Shown here: positions 1 to 9,786 of the stretch, one piece after another
How positions within the stretch are numbered: position 1 is the first letter of the stretch
Layout: every line of letters starts with the position of its first letter
Assembly (NCBI GenBank): GCA_030268105.1
Contig: BSDZ01000094.1
Location: forward strand, 2,232,501-2,296,500
DNA length: 64,000 nucleotides
Reading direction: 5' to 3'
Source: Volvox africanus
Taxonomy: Eukaryota > Chlorophyta > Chlorophyceae > Chlamydomonadales > Volvocaceae
Notes under the pieces: model-generated
Databases searched by the model: none
Told to the model about the DNA's origin: nothing
What the model saw: only the letters and a program-made list of their open reading frames with translations
Position numbers and translations under genes: made by a program

Positions 1-2
1 CG

Positions 3-518
3 GAATACTACAACAAATCCAAGCAGGATGTGACGTTTTCGGAAGGGCAACTCGTGTTGCTAAGCACCAAGAACTTGCGTTCCTTGGCCGACGGATCCCG
101 AAAACTCTTACCCCGCTGGATTGGTCCGTATCCTGTCATGCGCATGGTTGGGAATGTGGCTGTGGAGCTTGCATCACCCGCTGATATGACCATTCACCCC
201 ACGTTTCACGTATTGCTTGTCCATCCTTATCGTGGTACGGAACCCGTCCCTGAGCCTGCTAACGCCCCTGCAGTGATCGAACCAGTTCCCGAGACCTGGA
301 TTGCTGGTAAACAGAAGTTTTATGATGTGGAGCGGGTGTTAGATTATCGCGCGCGTCATGTGGGCCGACACCGACGTAAGCGAACAGTACACGAGTACTT
401 GGTCAAGTGGACAGGGTATACCAGCGAGCACAACTTGTGGGAACCGGCACGCAACTTCTCGCAGGACATGAAGCCTCTGCTAGAAGAAGCCCGCAAACGT
501 GCCACGCAAGCCCAATGA
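3..518 (+). CDS. Ty3/gypsy integrase C-terminus plus chromodomain (element C, 5'-truncated by window edge)
   Basis: The reading frame is open from the first bases of the window to a TGA at 518, so this is the tail of a pol polyprotein that starts outside. Residues after YYNKSK match the integrase C-terminal GPY/F module (WIGPYPV, then a run ending HPTFHVLLVHPYRG). A chromodomain follows, with EYLVKWTGYTSEHNLWEP carrying the aromatic and acidic positions typical of this reader fold. In chromoviruses this domain directs the integration complex to modified chromatin. The frame has no stop or shift over 170 codons. It is followed by a polypurine tract and an LTR, which fixes it as the 3' end of one element. 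Sequence is close to the integrase ends at 7455-8909 and 61689 onward. Confidence 0.9.
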   Translation, partial: EYYNKSKQDVTFSEGQLVLLSTKNLRSLADGSRKLLPRWIGPYPVMRMVGNVAVELASPADMTIHPTFHVLLVHPYRGTEPVPEPANAPAVIEPVPETWIAGKQKFYDVERVLDYRARHVGRHRRKRTVHEYLVKWTGYTSEHNLWEPARNFSQDMKPLLEEARKRATQAQ

Positions 519-561
519 CCCCTGCAGTCGATGCTGTATGAAGCAGCGAGGACGCTGCATA

Positions 562-577
562 CGGGAGGGGGGATAAT
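562..577 (+). other. Polypurine tract of element C
   Basis: A G-rich purine run (GGGAGGGGGGATAA) lies directly before the LTR start TGTTGTGC. It is the usual plus-strand DNA primer site of LTR retroelements. The same run precedes the 3' LTR of element A at about 8954-8966 and, on the minus strand, the LTR at 43585. Confidence 0.8.
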
Positions 578-1409
578 TGTTGTGCTACAGTTCGTTTCCC
601 GCGGATGTGTAGGTCGATGCGACCCTACGAGGCGAAGTGCTATTTTGATGAACGCATGAACGATCACTGCATATGAATGAACTTGCATGATATAAATGTA
701 TTCGTATACATTTATATATGCATTTGGTATGTCATCATTATCCATCGCGACATCGCATCATGGCAAATCCGCCTAGCATGCATGAAATCCCGAATTATTG
801 AAGTGCGCATTATGCTCGTGCTACAAAACGATAAGTAATATTATTTGATATAATATTACTTCATTACAGCACACGTCGAGAGCACCGCACTCGTCGCGAT
901 GCATGCCTTGCAACCGAATATCGTTATTCGGACCCTTGCATCATGCGAATGCCGGAAAGGCTTATACGTTGTTATGCATGGACATCGCCTACATGCAGTA
1001 GGGTTGTCACACTTAGGATCGGCCTCCTAGTGTGAATCGTACGGCATTGCGATGCTGCGAGTATAACAGATGCGAGGACGGCTAAGTAAGAAGACATTCG
1101 ATACCGGAGAACACTCGTGTGTTCTACATTATTATTGCTAATCGCTATTCTACTTAGCCCGAGCTAAGCCTGAACTTCGCTTATCACCGCCGTGTGATGA
1201 TTGCTTGCTTCCGGCGCTGACGGCGATTTCATCCATTGCACCGTTTCGATCTGTAAGACTGTAAGTTATATCTCTTCCTGTCTTGAAGTCTTCCGCTGTC
1301 TCTGTTTGCTCATGCTTGCCTTGCTGTACTTGCAAGTGCTTGCGCATCGGTGTCGGAAGCTTTCAGACGTGCAGATACTTATGAGCAAACACGAAGGAGA
1401 GGTACAACA
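578..1409 (+). repeat. LTR, family B, 3' LTR of element C
   Basis: 832 bp with termini TGTTGT and TACAACA (TG...CA). It follows a polypurine tract, so it is the 3' LTR of the element whose pol ends at 518. Its right end cuts the protease frame of element B directly after the codons for the AKEV stretch. It has its own set of inverted repeats, for example near 690-716 and at the CCGAATATCGTTATTCGG motif near 916. Copies or fragments occur at 14765-16160 (minus) and 60944-61197 (minus). The 5' LTR is outside the window, so the TSD (TTCAC expected) cannot be confirmed. Confidence 0.85.
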
Positions 1410-2242
1410 TTCACCTCCTTTGCTGAGATGAAGTCGTCGCTGGCGCCGGTATCCACGAGCGCCTTCATCAGTCGACCTCCGAGGCCAATTTCGATGATAG
1501 GGACACGATTTCCTGTCGGAGTCGACTCCGCAGAAAGTAGAAGTGACCCTATGGCAGGCTTGAACCTGGTAGAATCCAAAAGAGGGGCCCCAAACCAAAC
1601 TTCAGCAGCATAAGGTAGTTTGGGTAAGGTCGCCGGTTTTCCGTTACATCCACACCGTTGAACAAAGCGGTGTCCGACTCGAATCAGAGGACACATTGCA
1701 TACCTTCCAACAGCGACGCGACCTTGCGTTGACTAAAAGAAGGGATTAGTATACAAGCTGCGGTGTCCGGATTTTGACGGCGGTACTTCTTGTACCTGGT
1801 GAGTTGCTCGCACAACTCGCGGAAAGACGAAGGGATAAATAAAGTAACGTGGCCAGATAAATCGAGGGAAGACAGAGGACAGCGTGGTGCAAACAAGTTA
1901 CACAGCGAATCAAAATAATTTAGTCCCGTGCGGCCATCAAGCGGAAAGCGTCGCCCGACAGTGTGCTCGATTTGTCCAAAAACGGAAGGTAAAAGAGCCT
2001 TCACAGCCGGACGCAAAGACGGCCAGCAGCCACGTTCACTTCCTTAAGTCCTGGGAGGAGTCCCTTCCTCCGCATCCCGGGCAACTTCCTAAGTCGTCTT
2101 AGGCACAAAAGGCGGTAACAGAGGGCAATCGCGAGTAGGGTGCTCTCCCGCACACCTCAGGCAAAGATTAGCGAACTTCCGACGATCAAACTCCGAGCGT
2201 CGGCATTCCCACTTTTGCATATATGGATCCTCGGTCCAGGGC
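1410..2242 (-). pseudogene. Element B: gag zinc knuckle and aspartic protease segment
   Basis: On the minus strand, 2240-2105 encodes a CCHC zinc knuckle (CLRCAGEHPTRDC, spacing C-x2-C-x3-H-x4-C). The region 1700-1410 encodes a retroviral-type aspartic protease with the catalytic triplet in VDTGASDDFI. These are consecutive parts of a Ty3/gypsy gag-pol. The piece is bounded at the right by element A (TSD TTTTT at 2243-2247) and at the left by the LTR of element C. The gag portion that should precede it continues on the other side of element A at 9787. The reading frame between knuckle and protease is broken, so this copy is dead. Confidence 0.8.
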
Positions 2243-2247
2243 TTTTT

Positions 2248-3057
2248 TGTTGTACGCGGGTTCGATCACCGTTTACATCAAAGTAGACTGCAACCCATTT
2301 GAGCATCATGAAGTATGATATGATTGTATTAGCATGATATATTCGAGTATATCTAGCTAATCAGGCACGTTGCATTATCATCCACGACATCACGCTGTCG
2401 GTCAACATGTTTGACTCGATGCTGATAATTTATACGCGATCTACCCATTGGCATTTTATATCACGTAATAATACTTTAAATAATATTACCTCATCTACGT
2501 CATAAACCATACGCGTATGCAAGAATGCGACAATCGTGATGGTTGGGTCGGCAACCGAATATCGATATTCGGACCTTTGCATATTGCATGCGTTGCATCC
2601 ATTAATATCACGGATTACGCGGTATTTAGAATAGTGCTACGAAGGTACTCACACTTGAGATCGGAATCCAGTGAGACCTGTACTGCACATCGGTATCACG
2701 ACGTGATAGGTGTGAGGACGGCCGCCTAGAGACCGAAGTCGGCTCGACTTTGGATTAAGTACTCGCGTACTTAATATAATCTAATTCAGATACATACGTT
2801 ATATACATTTATATTCGGCCTGAGCTATTCCAGCATAGCATCTTCAGCCGAGTGATGAACATTGCCCGCGGGGTCTGACGGCCAACTATCCATTTGTAAA
2901 CGAAGACTATTGTAAGTTGGATCTTTCCTTATTGTTGAGTCTTCCGCTGTCACTTTGCTCGTATTGGATCCCCTTGCTGTTCGTATGTTTGGTGTGCACT
3001 TAGCTAACATCCAGACGTGCAGATCCAGTGCATGATTGAAGAAGGAAGGATACAACA
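2248..3057 (+). repeat. LTR, family A, 5' LTR of element A
   Basis: 810 bp, TGTTGTACGCGG at the start and GGATACAACA at the end. It contains short palindromes at 2336-2353, 2465-2489, 2508-2519, 2555-2572 (CCGAATATCGATATTCGG, perfect), 2694-2708 (TATCACGACGTGATA) and 2756-2773. A 70-codon open frame at 2517-2729 recurs in other copies, but it lies across these palindromes and has no protein features. Confidence 0.92.
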
Positions 3058-3600
3058 AGTTTGGTAGTGAGACGGTTCGACTCACGGCTGTCTCACCACC
3101 GCTATTGGAAAAGTAGATTTTCGCACGAGCGAATGGCGGTGAGGGGTATCACGGGATAACCTCGTCGGAAAGCCGGTACTGTATTATCTTCTGCCTGAAC
3201 TTTTGATATAATATCTGCCCGTTAATACTAATCATACTTTCGTTACCTGTAAAAGTCTTAAGTCCACAGAAGAAATTCCATCGCCATCATACTCGGAATC
3301 GCTGCCCCGGTAAAGTTGGATATCTGACAGGACCAGTTACTAAGTGTTGTACCTCTGTTGTGTCGGCCTACAAAGGCCTGATCGGAAGATGACCATCGGT
3401 GGTCCAATCTTTGACACTACCCGTAGATACCCCAGGATACTACACTAAGGAGATATCAATTTGAAGGTGACAACCCATTGGTGGGTTACATTACCGTTCG
3501 CGTCGGAGTTCACTCGAGCGTGAACGGTATGCAAGAGAAAATTTCTAAGGTATAGTCCTACCTTTATCTCCTTATCCTTGAAAGTTACTAATTGGAATAC
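3058..3600 (+). other. Leader of element A with hairpin next to the LTR
   Basis: Untranslated leader between the 5' LTR and gag. No match to the TGGTATCGAG primer site of element B is present. Instead a strong hairpin starts 5 nt after the LTR: GGTAGTGAGAC at 3063-3073 pairs with GTCTCACCACC at 3090-3100. Further inverted repeats lie near 3467-3520. The 100-bp insertion at 3345-3444 is within it. Confidence 0.6.
3345..3444 (+). mobile_element. 100-bp LTR-like insertion (copy 1)
   Basis: Exactly 100 bp, starting TGTTGTACCTCTG and ending GGATACTACA. It is flanked by a perfect 5-bp duplication CTAAG (3340-3344 and 3445-3449). A same-length relative with its own target duplication is at 39332-39431 (minus). 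TG...CA ends and 5-bp TSDs are the signature of LTR retrotransposon integration, so the simplest reading is a solo LTR of a very small retroelement. No internal region or partner LTR is visible in the window. Confidence 0.8.
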
Positions 3601-4566
3601 ATGTCGTATAATCAGTATCCACCAACTACAGGAGAAAGTGAACAGGCTAATATTAGTGTCCACGATGAAGGACCAGAGGCCGCATCGAACGTCGATCACT
3701 TATAAAATCCCCAATCAGTTGTCCCCCAGTCGAACTACCCTTATCCAGCTCAGGATCCCCCTGAGACGCCAGATTCTGTGAGGCCCATCGAGGCGGAACA
3801 GAACCCAGCGATGGTATTGCTGCAGCAACTTATGGATGAAGGTGGGATTCCCGGCTTCGTCGTTCCAACACCTCATCTCCATATTCATCACGACGCCGAA
3901 CCCAAGATTATCGCAAGCGCCACCCGCTCCTATGTCCGTAACGCTAAGAGGTATTTGAAGTTGGTAAAGGGTGGTGATCGCGACGAAGTGAAATGTCTAT
4001 TCATCGGGGCCACACTAAGCGGCGTCGCGAGGGAATGGTATGATCATTGGACCACTGTGCAGGAGCACTTTACGTTCGAAGAGCCAATTAACGCGCTTCT
4101 TACTCATTTCGCTCCCGGAAATCCGTCGCAAGTGGCTGCCATGTACCGAGAATTACACGCAGGTACTTATCGAATGCGACCTAATGAGTCCGTGGAGGAC
4201 TACCGGTTGCGTTTTGAAGGACTGACAGCACCCATGGTTGGCTTCTCAGAAGGAGACTACATTTATTGGTTTCAACGCGGTCTTTCGCTTCAGTTAGCCC
4301 AAGCGAGCACTAGGGACCTGACACTGGAAGGGACAAGATCGTACACGCGATGGGTTCAGATCGTTCGTGGTGTCGAAGCTCGCCTTGGAACAGGACAAGA
4401 ACGCCCGACATCTTTAGCACCGCTATCAGTTGACACGACGCAAGATATCTCTAACGAGACTGATCCAGCACCTGAGACTACTGGTATTCCTCTACCACCA
4501 GCTCCTATGCGCCATGGTGACATCCCTCCGACTAATCACGTTCATACTCCTAGTACCCAAGAATGA
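3601..4566 (+). pseudogene. Gag of element A (capsid region)
   Basis: The probable start is the ATG at 3601 (MSYNQYPPTT). An in-frame TAA follows after about 35 codons, and the frame resumes at 3778 (MRPIEAEQ), running to 4566. The body has the Ty3/gypsy gag signature: a short pre-capsid region, then AREWYDHWTTVQEHFTFEE and a helix-rich segment with MRPNESVEDYRLRFEGL. These match the retrotransposon gag core that forms the virus-like particle. The homologous minus-strand gag at 59026-59729 lacks the early stop, so the break here is a lesion of this copy. It overlaps the next frame by 4 nt. Confidence 0.85.
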
Positions 4567-4868
4567 ATTCCAAGGGATTCGCAGATGACTTGGAGTATGC
4601 GGAAGAGGAAGGATGTGCTACAAAATACCGCCGAGCTGCATCAGAATCGAAGCGGTCAAGAACACAAAATCGATGGCTTACCAAGTGGGGATGTACGCAA
4701 ACGGAGTTTGCGCAGCGACGACAATTGGGAGTCTGCCTTCGGTGCGCATCAAATCACCCTACAAGGAACTGCCCACTTTTACCCCCGTTAGCTGTAGGAC
4801 TACATTCGACGGACGAGGCACCTGACACGATTTCCGTTGATATTGTCGGAGCATCCAGTCCACGTTAA
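4563..4868 (+). CDS. Gag C-terminal zinc knuckle of element A
   Basis: This 101-residue frame continues the gag in a shifted frame. Near residue 60-90 it has a CCHC knuckle, CLRCASNHPTRNC (C-x2-C-x3-H-x4-C), followed by PLLPPLAV. The knuckle binds the genomic RNA during packaging. The 4-nt overlap with the capsid frame most likely reflects a frameshift lesion, because the minus-strand copies keep knuckle and capsid close together. Confidence 0.75.
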   Translation: MNSKGFADDLEYAEEEGCATKYRRAASESKRSRTQNRWLTKWGCTQTEFAQRRQLGVCLRCASNHPTRNCPLLPPLAVGLHSTDEAPDTISVDIVGASSPR

Positions 4869-5515
4869 CACGGAAATGTTAGCTGACATGGATTTCTGAA
4901 TTACGTACTGACTTGGGTAAATCTTGATTGAATCTGGCAATGTTGATATGAGGAGACTCTTTGCTACCTTTGGCTAGATATACTCGATGATTAATAATTA
5001 TGTGCCTCTAACGGATCCCTTTCTGCTGAGTAGCGTGGATTGTAGGGATGATGCGGATGTACACCACGTTTGACCCCTTTGGATGGCAACGAAGTCGATT
5101 TTGTTGACCGGAATTTCGGGACACCTATGTGCTACAGGTGTTACTGACGACCTTATCTCAAAGAAGTGATAAGCATGATGGGGTTGACCCCATAGTCATC
5201 TAAGTGTTCAGGTTACCCTCGTTGATGAGGGTAAGCATCCCATCGTGGGCAGAGTCACCCTTAGTTGATGTGAGACCCTTTGTGTGTTAGGGCCCAATGA
5301 GTGCAACAAGGTCTCTCGGAGACAGCACTACATGGACATTGGGTGCCGCGACATAACGACAGTACCACGCGCGCATCGATATGGAGTCCAGCACAATTGG
5401 CCATTGCGCAAAAGGGAACCTATCTCCTAAGGTACCTTGTCTGTCGTACTAAGATGTCACACCAGAGGAGGGCGGAACTGTGCGGAGCCTGCGGTTAATT
5501 TCGTTTAGCGGTGTT
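4869..5515 (+). pseudogene. Decayed protease region of element A
   Basis: By position this is the protease and protease-RT linker. Multiple stops in all frames. Homology to the minus-strand relic at 58210-58600 shows it is element-derived. I could not find an intact DTG/DSG triplet here. Confidence 0.5.
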
Positions 5516-6460
5516 TGTCCGCCGAAATCAAGAACCCAAGCTTGAAGGGTGTAAGACAAGCTTATCAAGTGATAAGGAAAAACATCCATGAATTGCTTGC
5601 GAGGCCTTGGGTGCAATCGATTGCTACCACCGCACAGTCTCTTGTGAAAGATTCTGAGGTCGCAGCCCCCTTTTATTGCCAGATTTTACTGATGCATTTG
5701 TCATCCCGGGGCTCCCACCTATGTTACCTGCTGACTATACGATCCCTCTTGTGCTCGAGCACAGCCCGTTTCACAACCTATGTACAGGTTAAGCTGCCAA
5801 AATTGAGCGGATGAAGCGGCAAGTGAGGGATCTGCTCGCAAAGGGTATGGTACGCCGATATTGCTTGTCGGTAAGAAGGATGGGACATTGCGTATGTGCA
5901 TTGATTATCGGGACCTGAATGCGACCATGATTAAAAATTGCTACCCTTTGCCACGCGTCGATGACCTGCTCAATAAAGTTGAAAGGATCAACTTATTTTT
6001 CCTCGATTGACCTTCAACAGGGGTATAATTAGATATGCATCGCTGCTTCTGATACTCCGAAAACCGCTTTCCTGACCCCCTTTGGTCACTTCGGGTACAC
6101 GGTCTTGTCGTTTGGACTTACTAATGCGCCCGCCACATAACAAGCAGTGATGGATCGCATGTTCAGACCATATATCGACAGGTCCGTCGTTTGTTATTTG
6201 GACGATATTTTAATATAATCCAAGACGCGCGAGGAGCACCTGAAGCATCTCGAGCTCGTGCTTGTGGTGATGAAGCGGGAGCAATTGTTTGCTAAACGCG
6301 CCAAGTGCTTTTGGGTGCAGCCTCAGGTGGAGTATTAGGGCCACATCGTGTCGGCCACTGGAATAAGGATGGACCCACGGAAAGTAGCTGTGGTTCGCGA
6401 ATGGCCTGAGCCGCAGAACCTCACCGAAACTACGCCAGTTCTTAGGTTTGACCAACTACT
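5516..6460 (+). pseudogene. Reverse transcriptase of element A, multiply broken
   Basis: Fragments in order match a Ty3/gypsy [20 protein letters not shown] (motif around the primer grip), [33 protein letters not shown] and CYLDDILI (the YxDD catalytic motif, here LDD). WVQPQVEY and the start of the connection domain follow. Frameshifts occur near 5840 and 5980, and stops interrupt at several points (for example after QGYN, after DDILI and within VEY-GHIV). This copy could not make RT, although its integrase remains open. Confidence 0.85.
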
Positions 6461-7448
6461 TCCGTAAGTTTATTAATAAATACTCCATTATTGCGGCCCC
6501 GTTTCCAAATCTGACGAAGGAAGGAGGTTTCGCTTCTCTCGAGGCCTGGACACCCGCGTGTCAGCGGGCATTCGAAGAGCTCAAGCGAATCGTCGCGGAT
6601 GACGTTACCCTCTCTTTCCCTGATTACTCGTTGCTGTTTCGTGTTAAAGTTGTGTCGGATGCTTCCTTGCATGGAAGCGGGGCTGTATTGTTCCAGGAAG
6701 GACGACCGATCACCTTCACGAGTATCAATTTTCTCAATGGTTACTCCGCCCTTGCGGGCTGGCGTGTATTATGGGGATCTCCGGGATTTTAACCGAGTGG
6801 GCACGCGTACCTCAGCGTCTTCATCTGAAGCCGCTAGAGGTCACCGATCACCTATTTCTTGGTTACGCAGAGTTTTCTTGCTCTCTACAGCCCCTATCCA
6901 TGTGCCAGCCCCTTCGGATCTACTGGCATTTAGGTGGGTGTCAAACCACCCCGCACCATCAGCCCAGGTACGGGCCTCAGATGCACACTTCTCGGCTTTG
7001 CATTTAACCCTCTCAAACGCCGGGGGCGGACTCGGACCTTACCCCGTTGAATCGGACTATCCAAGCTACATTCCCCATACGCCAATTTGCCCTGACCCTG
7101 ACGGGCCTTCACGAGTTAGAAATTCTCGGGTGTAGAGAACAGGAGCTGTTGGCAGTTCTACGTGCTTTGAAGGAATGGCGCTGCTACCTCGAAGGCCGCC
7201 CTTTTACATTGAGGACCGACCACAAACCGCTGACATTCTTACAGAGTGTCCCCACGCTTAACCGACGACAAGCCCGGTGGATGGAGTATCTATCTCGTTT
7301 CGACTGTACATGGGAGTATATCGCCGGCAGAATTAATATTGCTGACGCCCTCAGTTGCCACCCATCATTACACGCTGCAATTCTAGCAGCACCCGTTACC
7401 CGTTCACGCAGTCAGGAGGTGCCGATAGCAGCTGACCTTGCGCAGTGA
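6448..7448 (+). pseudogene. RNase H and connection domain of element A, split by a 382-bp insertion
   Basis: 6448-6723 encodes the thumb/RNase H start (TNYFRKFINKYSIIAAP, then VVSDASLHGSGAVLF with the first catalytic Asp). The frame is cut at 6724 by foreign sequence. RNase H resumes at 7117 (EQELLAVLRALKEWRCYLEG with the catalytic Glu, then TDHKPLTF with Asp), and continues through the INIADALS-HP motif to a TGA at 7446-7448. An uninterrupted version is in the minus-strand element at 45200-45700, which locates the insertion precisely. Confidence 0.85.
6724..7105. mobile_element. 382-bp insertion in RNase H with 11-bp target duplication
   Basis: CCTTCACGAGT occurs at 6713-6723 and again at 7106-7116, while the related element at 45430-45450 (minus) and the intact element H have it once, in continuous coding sequence. 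The inserted 382 bp shows no coding capacity, no clear terminal inverted repeats and no poly(A) tail. An 11-bp duplication is longer than LTR integrases make and fits a target-primed (LINE/SINE-type) or other non-LTR mechanism. I cannot assign a family. Confidence 0.7.
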
Positions 7449-7454
7449 CTAAAG

Positions 7455-8909
7455 ATGGCATATGAAGTGGACCCATGGCTTGCTTCACCAAGTAACGTGG
7501 AACATTTGCACAAGCGCAACAATTTATGGCTATGGAGGGATGGCTTGACCTCACAAATCGTTGTACCAAACGATGACGCTTTACACTACGATATTCTTGC
7601 TCGGTTCCACGAGGACCCGTTAGCAGGACATCCTGGAAGTACGTGTTTGGCAGAGCTAGTACGACGCTCGTTTTGGTGGCCGCGCGTGGTAAAGGATGCG
7701 GAAAACTTCGTGCAAAGGTGCAGTTTATGTCAGCGCAACAAAGCACTATCCGGTAAGGGCCAGGGTTTACTACAACCTTTACCTATACCAGATGCCCCTT
7801 GGGAAAGTGTTTCAATGGACTTCGTAGTCATGCTGCCCAAAACTGAGGGGGGATACAACTCAGTGTTCGTTACGGTCGATCGGTTGACCAAGATGGTTCA
7901 CTTAGCCCCCTGCACCTCGTCTTGCACCGCTGAACAAACAGCACAATTATTTTTCGATAATGTGGTCCGATTGCATGGCGTTCCTAAAAATGTGATATCC
8001 GATCGCGGCGGTCAATTCACGTCTAAGTTTTGGGAAGCGCTATGTCAACTCGTTGGCATACGCGTTCATTTGAGCACAGCATATCATCCACAATCCGATG
8101 GGCAAACCGAACGCACAAATCGCAGGTTGGGCGATATGTTACGAAATTTCGCGGGACGCACACCCTCTGTTTGGGATACGTTTCTGACTTCGGCAGAATT
8201 CACGCTTAACAATGCTGTTAACCGCTCAACAGGTCAAAGCCCCTTCTTTCTGAATTATGGATTCCATCCTTCGCTACCCATGTGGCGAGAATTAGAGATA
8301 AATATTCCGGCAGCTAAAACCTTTGCCAAGTCGTTCCTATCCCGTATGACAGACGCGAAGGCATGTTTGGACGTGGCACAACAATGGACGACGGACGATT
8401 ATAATAAATCCAAACGAGACGTAACATTTTCGGTGGGACAGATGGTATTATTGAGCACTAAGAACCTGCGTTCGCTCGCCGACGGTTCCCGAAAATTGCT
8501 ACCTCGCTGGATTGGGCCATATCCCGTTGTTCGCATGGTAGGGAATGTAGCTGTGGAGCTATCACTACCCTCTGACATGAATATCCACCCCACGTTTCAT
8601 ATTTCACTCATCCGTCCTTATTGCGGCACGGCGCCCGTCACAAACGACACCGAAGCCCCTGCAGTAATGGACCCCGGTCCCGAGACCTGGATCGCAGGCA
8701 AGCAAAAGGTGTATAATGTGGAGCGGATACTGGACTATCGGGTTCACCGTATAGGTCAACAACTACAAAAGCGGAAAGTGCATGAATATCTGGTCAAGTG
8801 GACTGGCTATTGTAGCGAGCACAACTCTTGGGAGCCGACACGTAATTTCTCGCCAGAAATGAAGCCCCTATTGGAGGAAGCTCGTCTACGTGCCACGCAG
8901 ACCCAATGA
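7455..8909 (+). CDS. Integrase with chromodomain (element A), intact 484 codons
   Basis: This is the integration enzyme of a chromovirus: it joins the cDNA ends to chromosomal DNA in the nucleus. The HHCC zinc-binding domain (H-x6-H-x29-C-x2-C, ending CSLCQRN) comes first, near residues 50-100. The catalytic core has SMDFVV, then SDRGGQF and GQTERTNR, with exactly 35 residues between the last Asp and Glu (DD35E). The GPY/F module (WIGPYPVVRMV) and a chromodomain (EYLVKWTGYCSEHNSWEP) close the protein before TGA at 8907-8909. Upstream pol is broken, so it is not made as part of a normal polyprotein. It is still the best-preserved part of element A. Confidence 0.92.
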   Translation: MAYEVDPWLASPSNVEHLHKRNNLWLWRDGLTSQIVVPNDDALHYDILARFHEDPLAGHPGSTCLAELVRRSFWWPRVVKDAENFVQRCSLCQRNKALSGKGQGLLQPLPIPDAPWESVSMDFVVMLPKTEGGYNSVFVTVDRLTKMVHLAPCTSSCTAEQTAQLFFDNVVRLHGVPKNVISDRGGQFTSKFWEALCQLVGIRVHLSTAYHPQSDGQTERTNRRLGDMLRNFAGRTPSVWDTFLTSAEFTLNNAVNRSTGQSPFFLNYGFHPSLPMWRELEINIPAAKTFAKSFLSRMTDAKACLDVAQQWTTDDYNKSKRDVTFSVGQMVLLSTKNLRSLADGSRKLLPRWIGPYPVVRMVGNVAVELSLPSDMNIHPTFHISLIRPYCGTAPVTNDTEAPAVMDPGPETWIAGKQKVYNVERILDYRVHRIGQQLQKRKVHEYLVKWTGYCSEHNSWEPTRNFSPEMKPLLEEARLRATQTQ

Positions 8910-8951
8910 TCTCTGCAGTCGATGCTGTTCGATGCAGCGAGGATTCTGCAT

Positions 8952-8966
8952 ACGGGAGGGGGGATA
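8952..8966 (+). other. Polypurine tract of element A
   Basis: GGGAGGGGGGATA directly upstream of the 3' LTR start at 8969. It is identical in form to the tracts before the LTRs at 578 and (minus) 43585. Confidence 0.8.
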
Positions 8967-8968
8967 GT

Positions 8969-9781
8969 TGTTGTACGCGGGTTTGATCACCGTTTACACC
9001 AAAGTAGACTGCAACCCATTTGAGCATCATGAAGTATGATATGATTATATTAGCATGATATATTCGAGTATATCTAGCTAATCAGGCACGTTGCATTATC
9101 ATCCACGACATCACGCTGTCGGTCAACATGTTTGACTCGATGCTGATAATTTATACGCGATCTACCCATTGGCATTTTATATCACGTAATAATACTTTAA
9201 ATAATATTACCTCATCTACGTCATAAACCATACGCGTATGCAAGAATGCGACAATCGTGATGGTTGGGTCGGCAACCGAATATCGATATTCGGACCTTTG
9301 CATATTGCATGCGTTGCATCCATTAATATCACAGATTACGCGGTATTTAGAATAGTGCTACGAAGGTACTCACACTTGAGATCGGAATCCAGTGAGACCT
9401 GTACTGCACATCGGTATCACGACGTGATAGGTGTGAGGACGGCCGCCTAGAGACCGAAGTCGGCTCGTGCTACTTTGGACTAAGTACTCGTGTACTTAAT
9501 ATAATCTAATTCAGATACATACGTTATATACATTTATATTCGGCCTGAGCTATTCCAGCATAGCATCTTCAGCCGAGTGATGAACATTGCCCGCGGGGTC
9601 TGACGGCCAACTATCCATTTGTAACGAAGACTATTGTAAGTTGGATCTTTCCTTATTGTTGAGTCTTCCACTGTCACTTTGCTCGCATTGGATCGCCTTG
9701 CTGTTCGTAAGTTTGGTGTGCACTTAGCTAACATCCAGACGTGCAGATTCAGTGCATGATTGAAGAAGGAAGGATACAACA
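8969..9781 (+). repeat. LTR, family A, 3' LTR of element A
   Basis: 813 bp, same boundaries as the 5' LTR. Followed directly by the second TTTTT of the target duplication. The palindrome series is retained. Confidence 0.93.
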
Positions 9782-9786
9782 TTTTT

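Larger units (their letters stand above)
2248..9781 (+). mobile_element. Complete Ty3/gypsy chromovirus, element A, inserted in element B
   Basis: Two near-identical LTRs (2248-3057 and 8969-9781) flank gag, a zinc knuckle, RT, RNase H, integrase and a chromodomain, in the order usual for Ty3/gypsy. The element is bounded by a 5-bp target duplication TTTTT (2243-2247 and 9782-9786), and the host sequence on both sides is the minus-strand gag of element B, so insertion is demonstrated. The LTRs differ at about a dozen positions by eye. The integrase frame (7455-8909) is intact, whereas gag, protease and RT carry stops and shifts. Two later insertions sit inside: a 100-bp LTR-like sequence (3345-3444) and a 382-bp sequence in RNase H (6724-7105). 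Confidence 0.93.

Noticed and set aside
2517..2729. A 70-codon open frame repeated in several family-A LTRs (also 9238-9450, 10957-11169, 43104-43316)
   Set aside because: It recurs only because the LTRs are homologous, runs across palindromes, is broken in other copies and has no protein feature.
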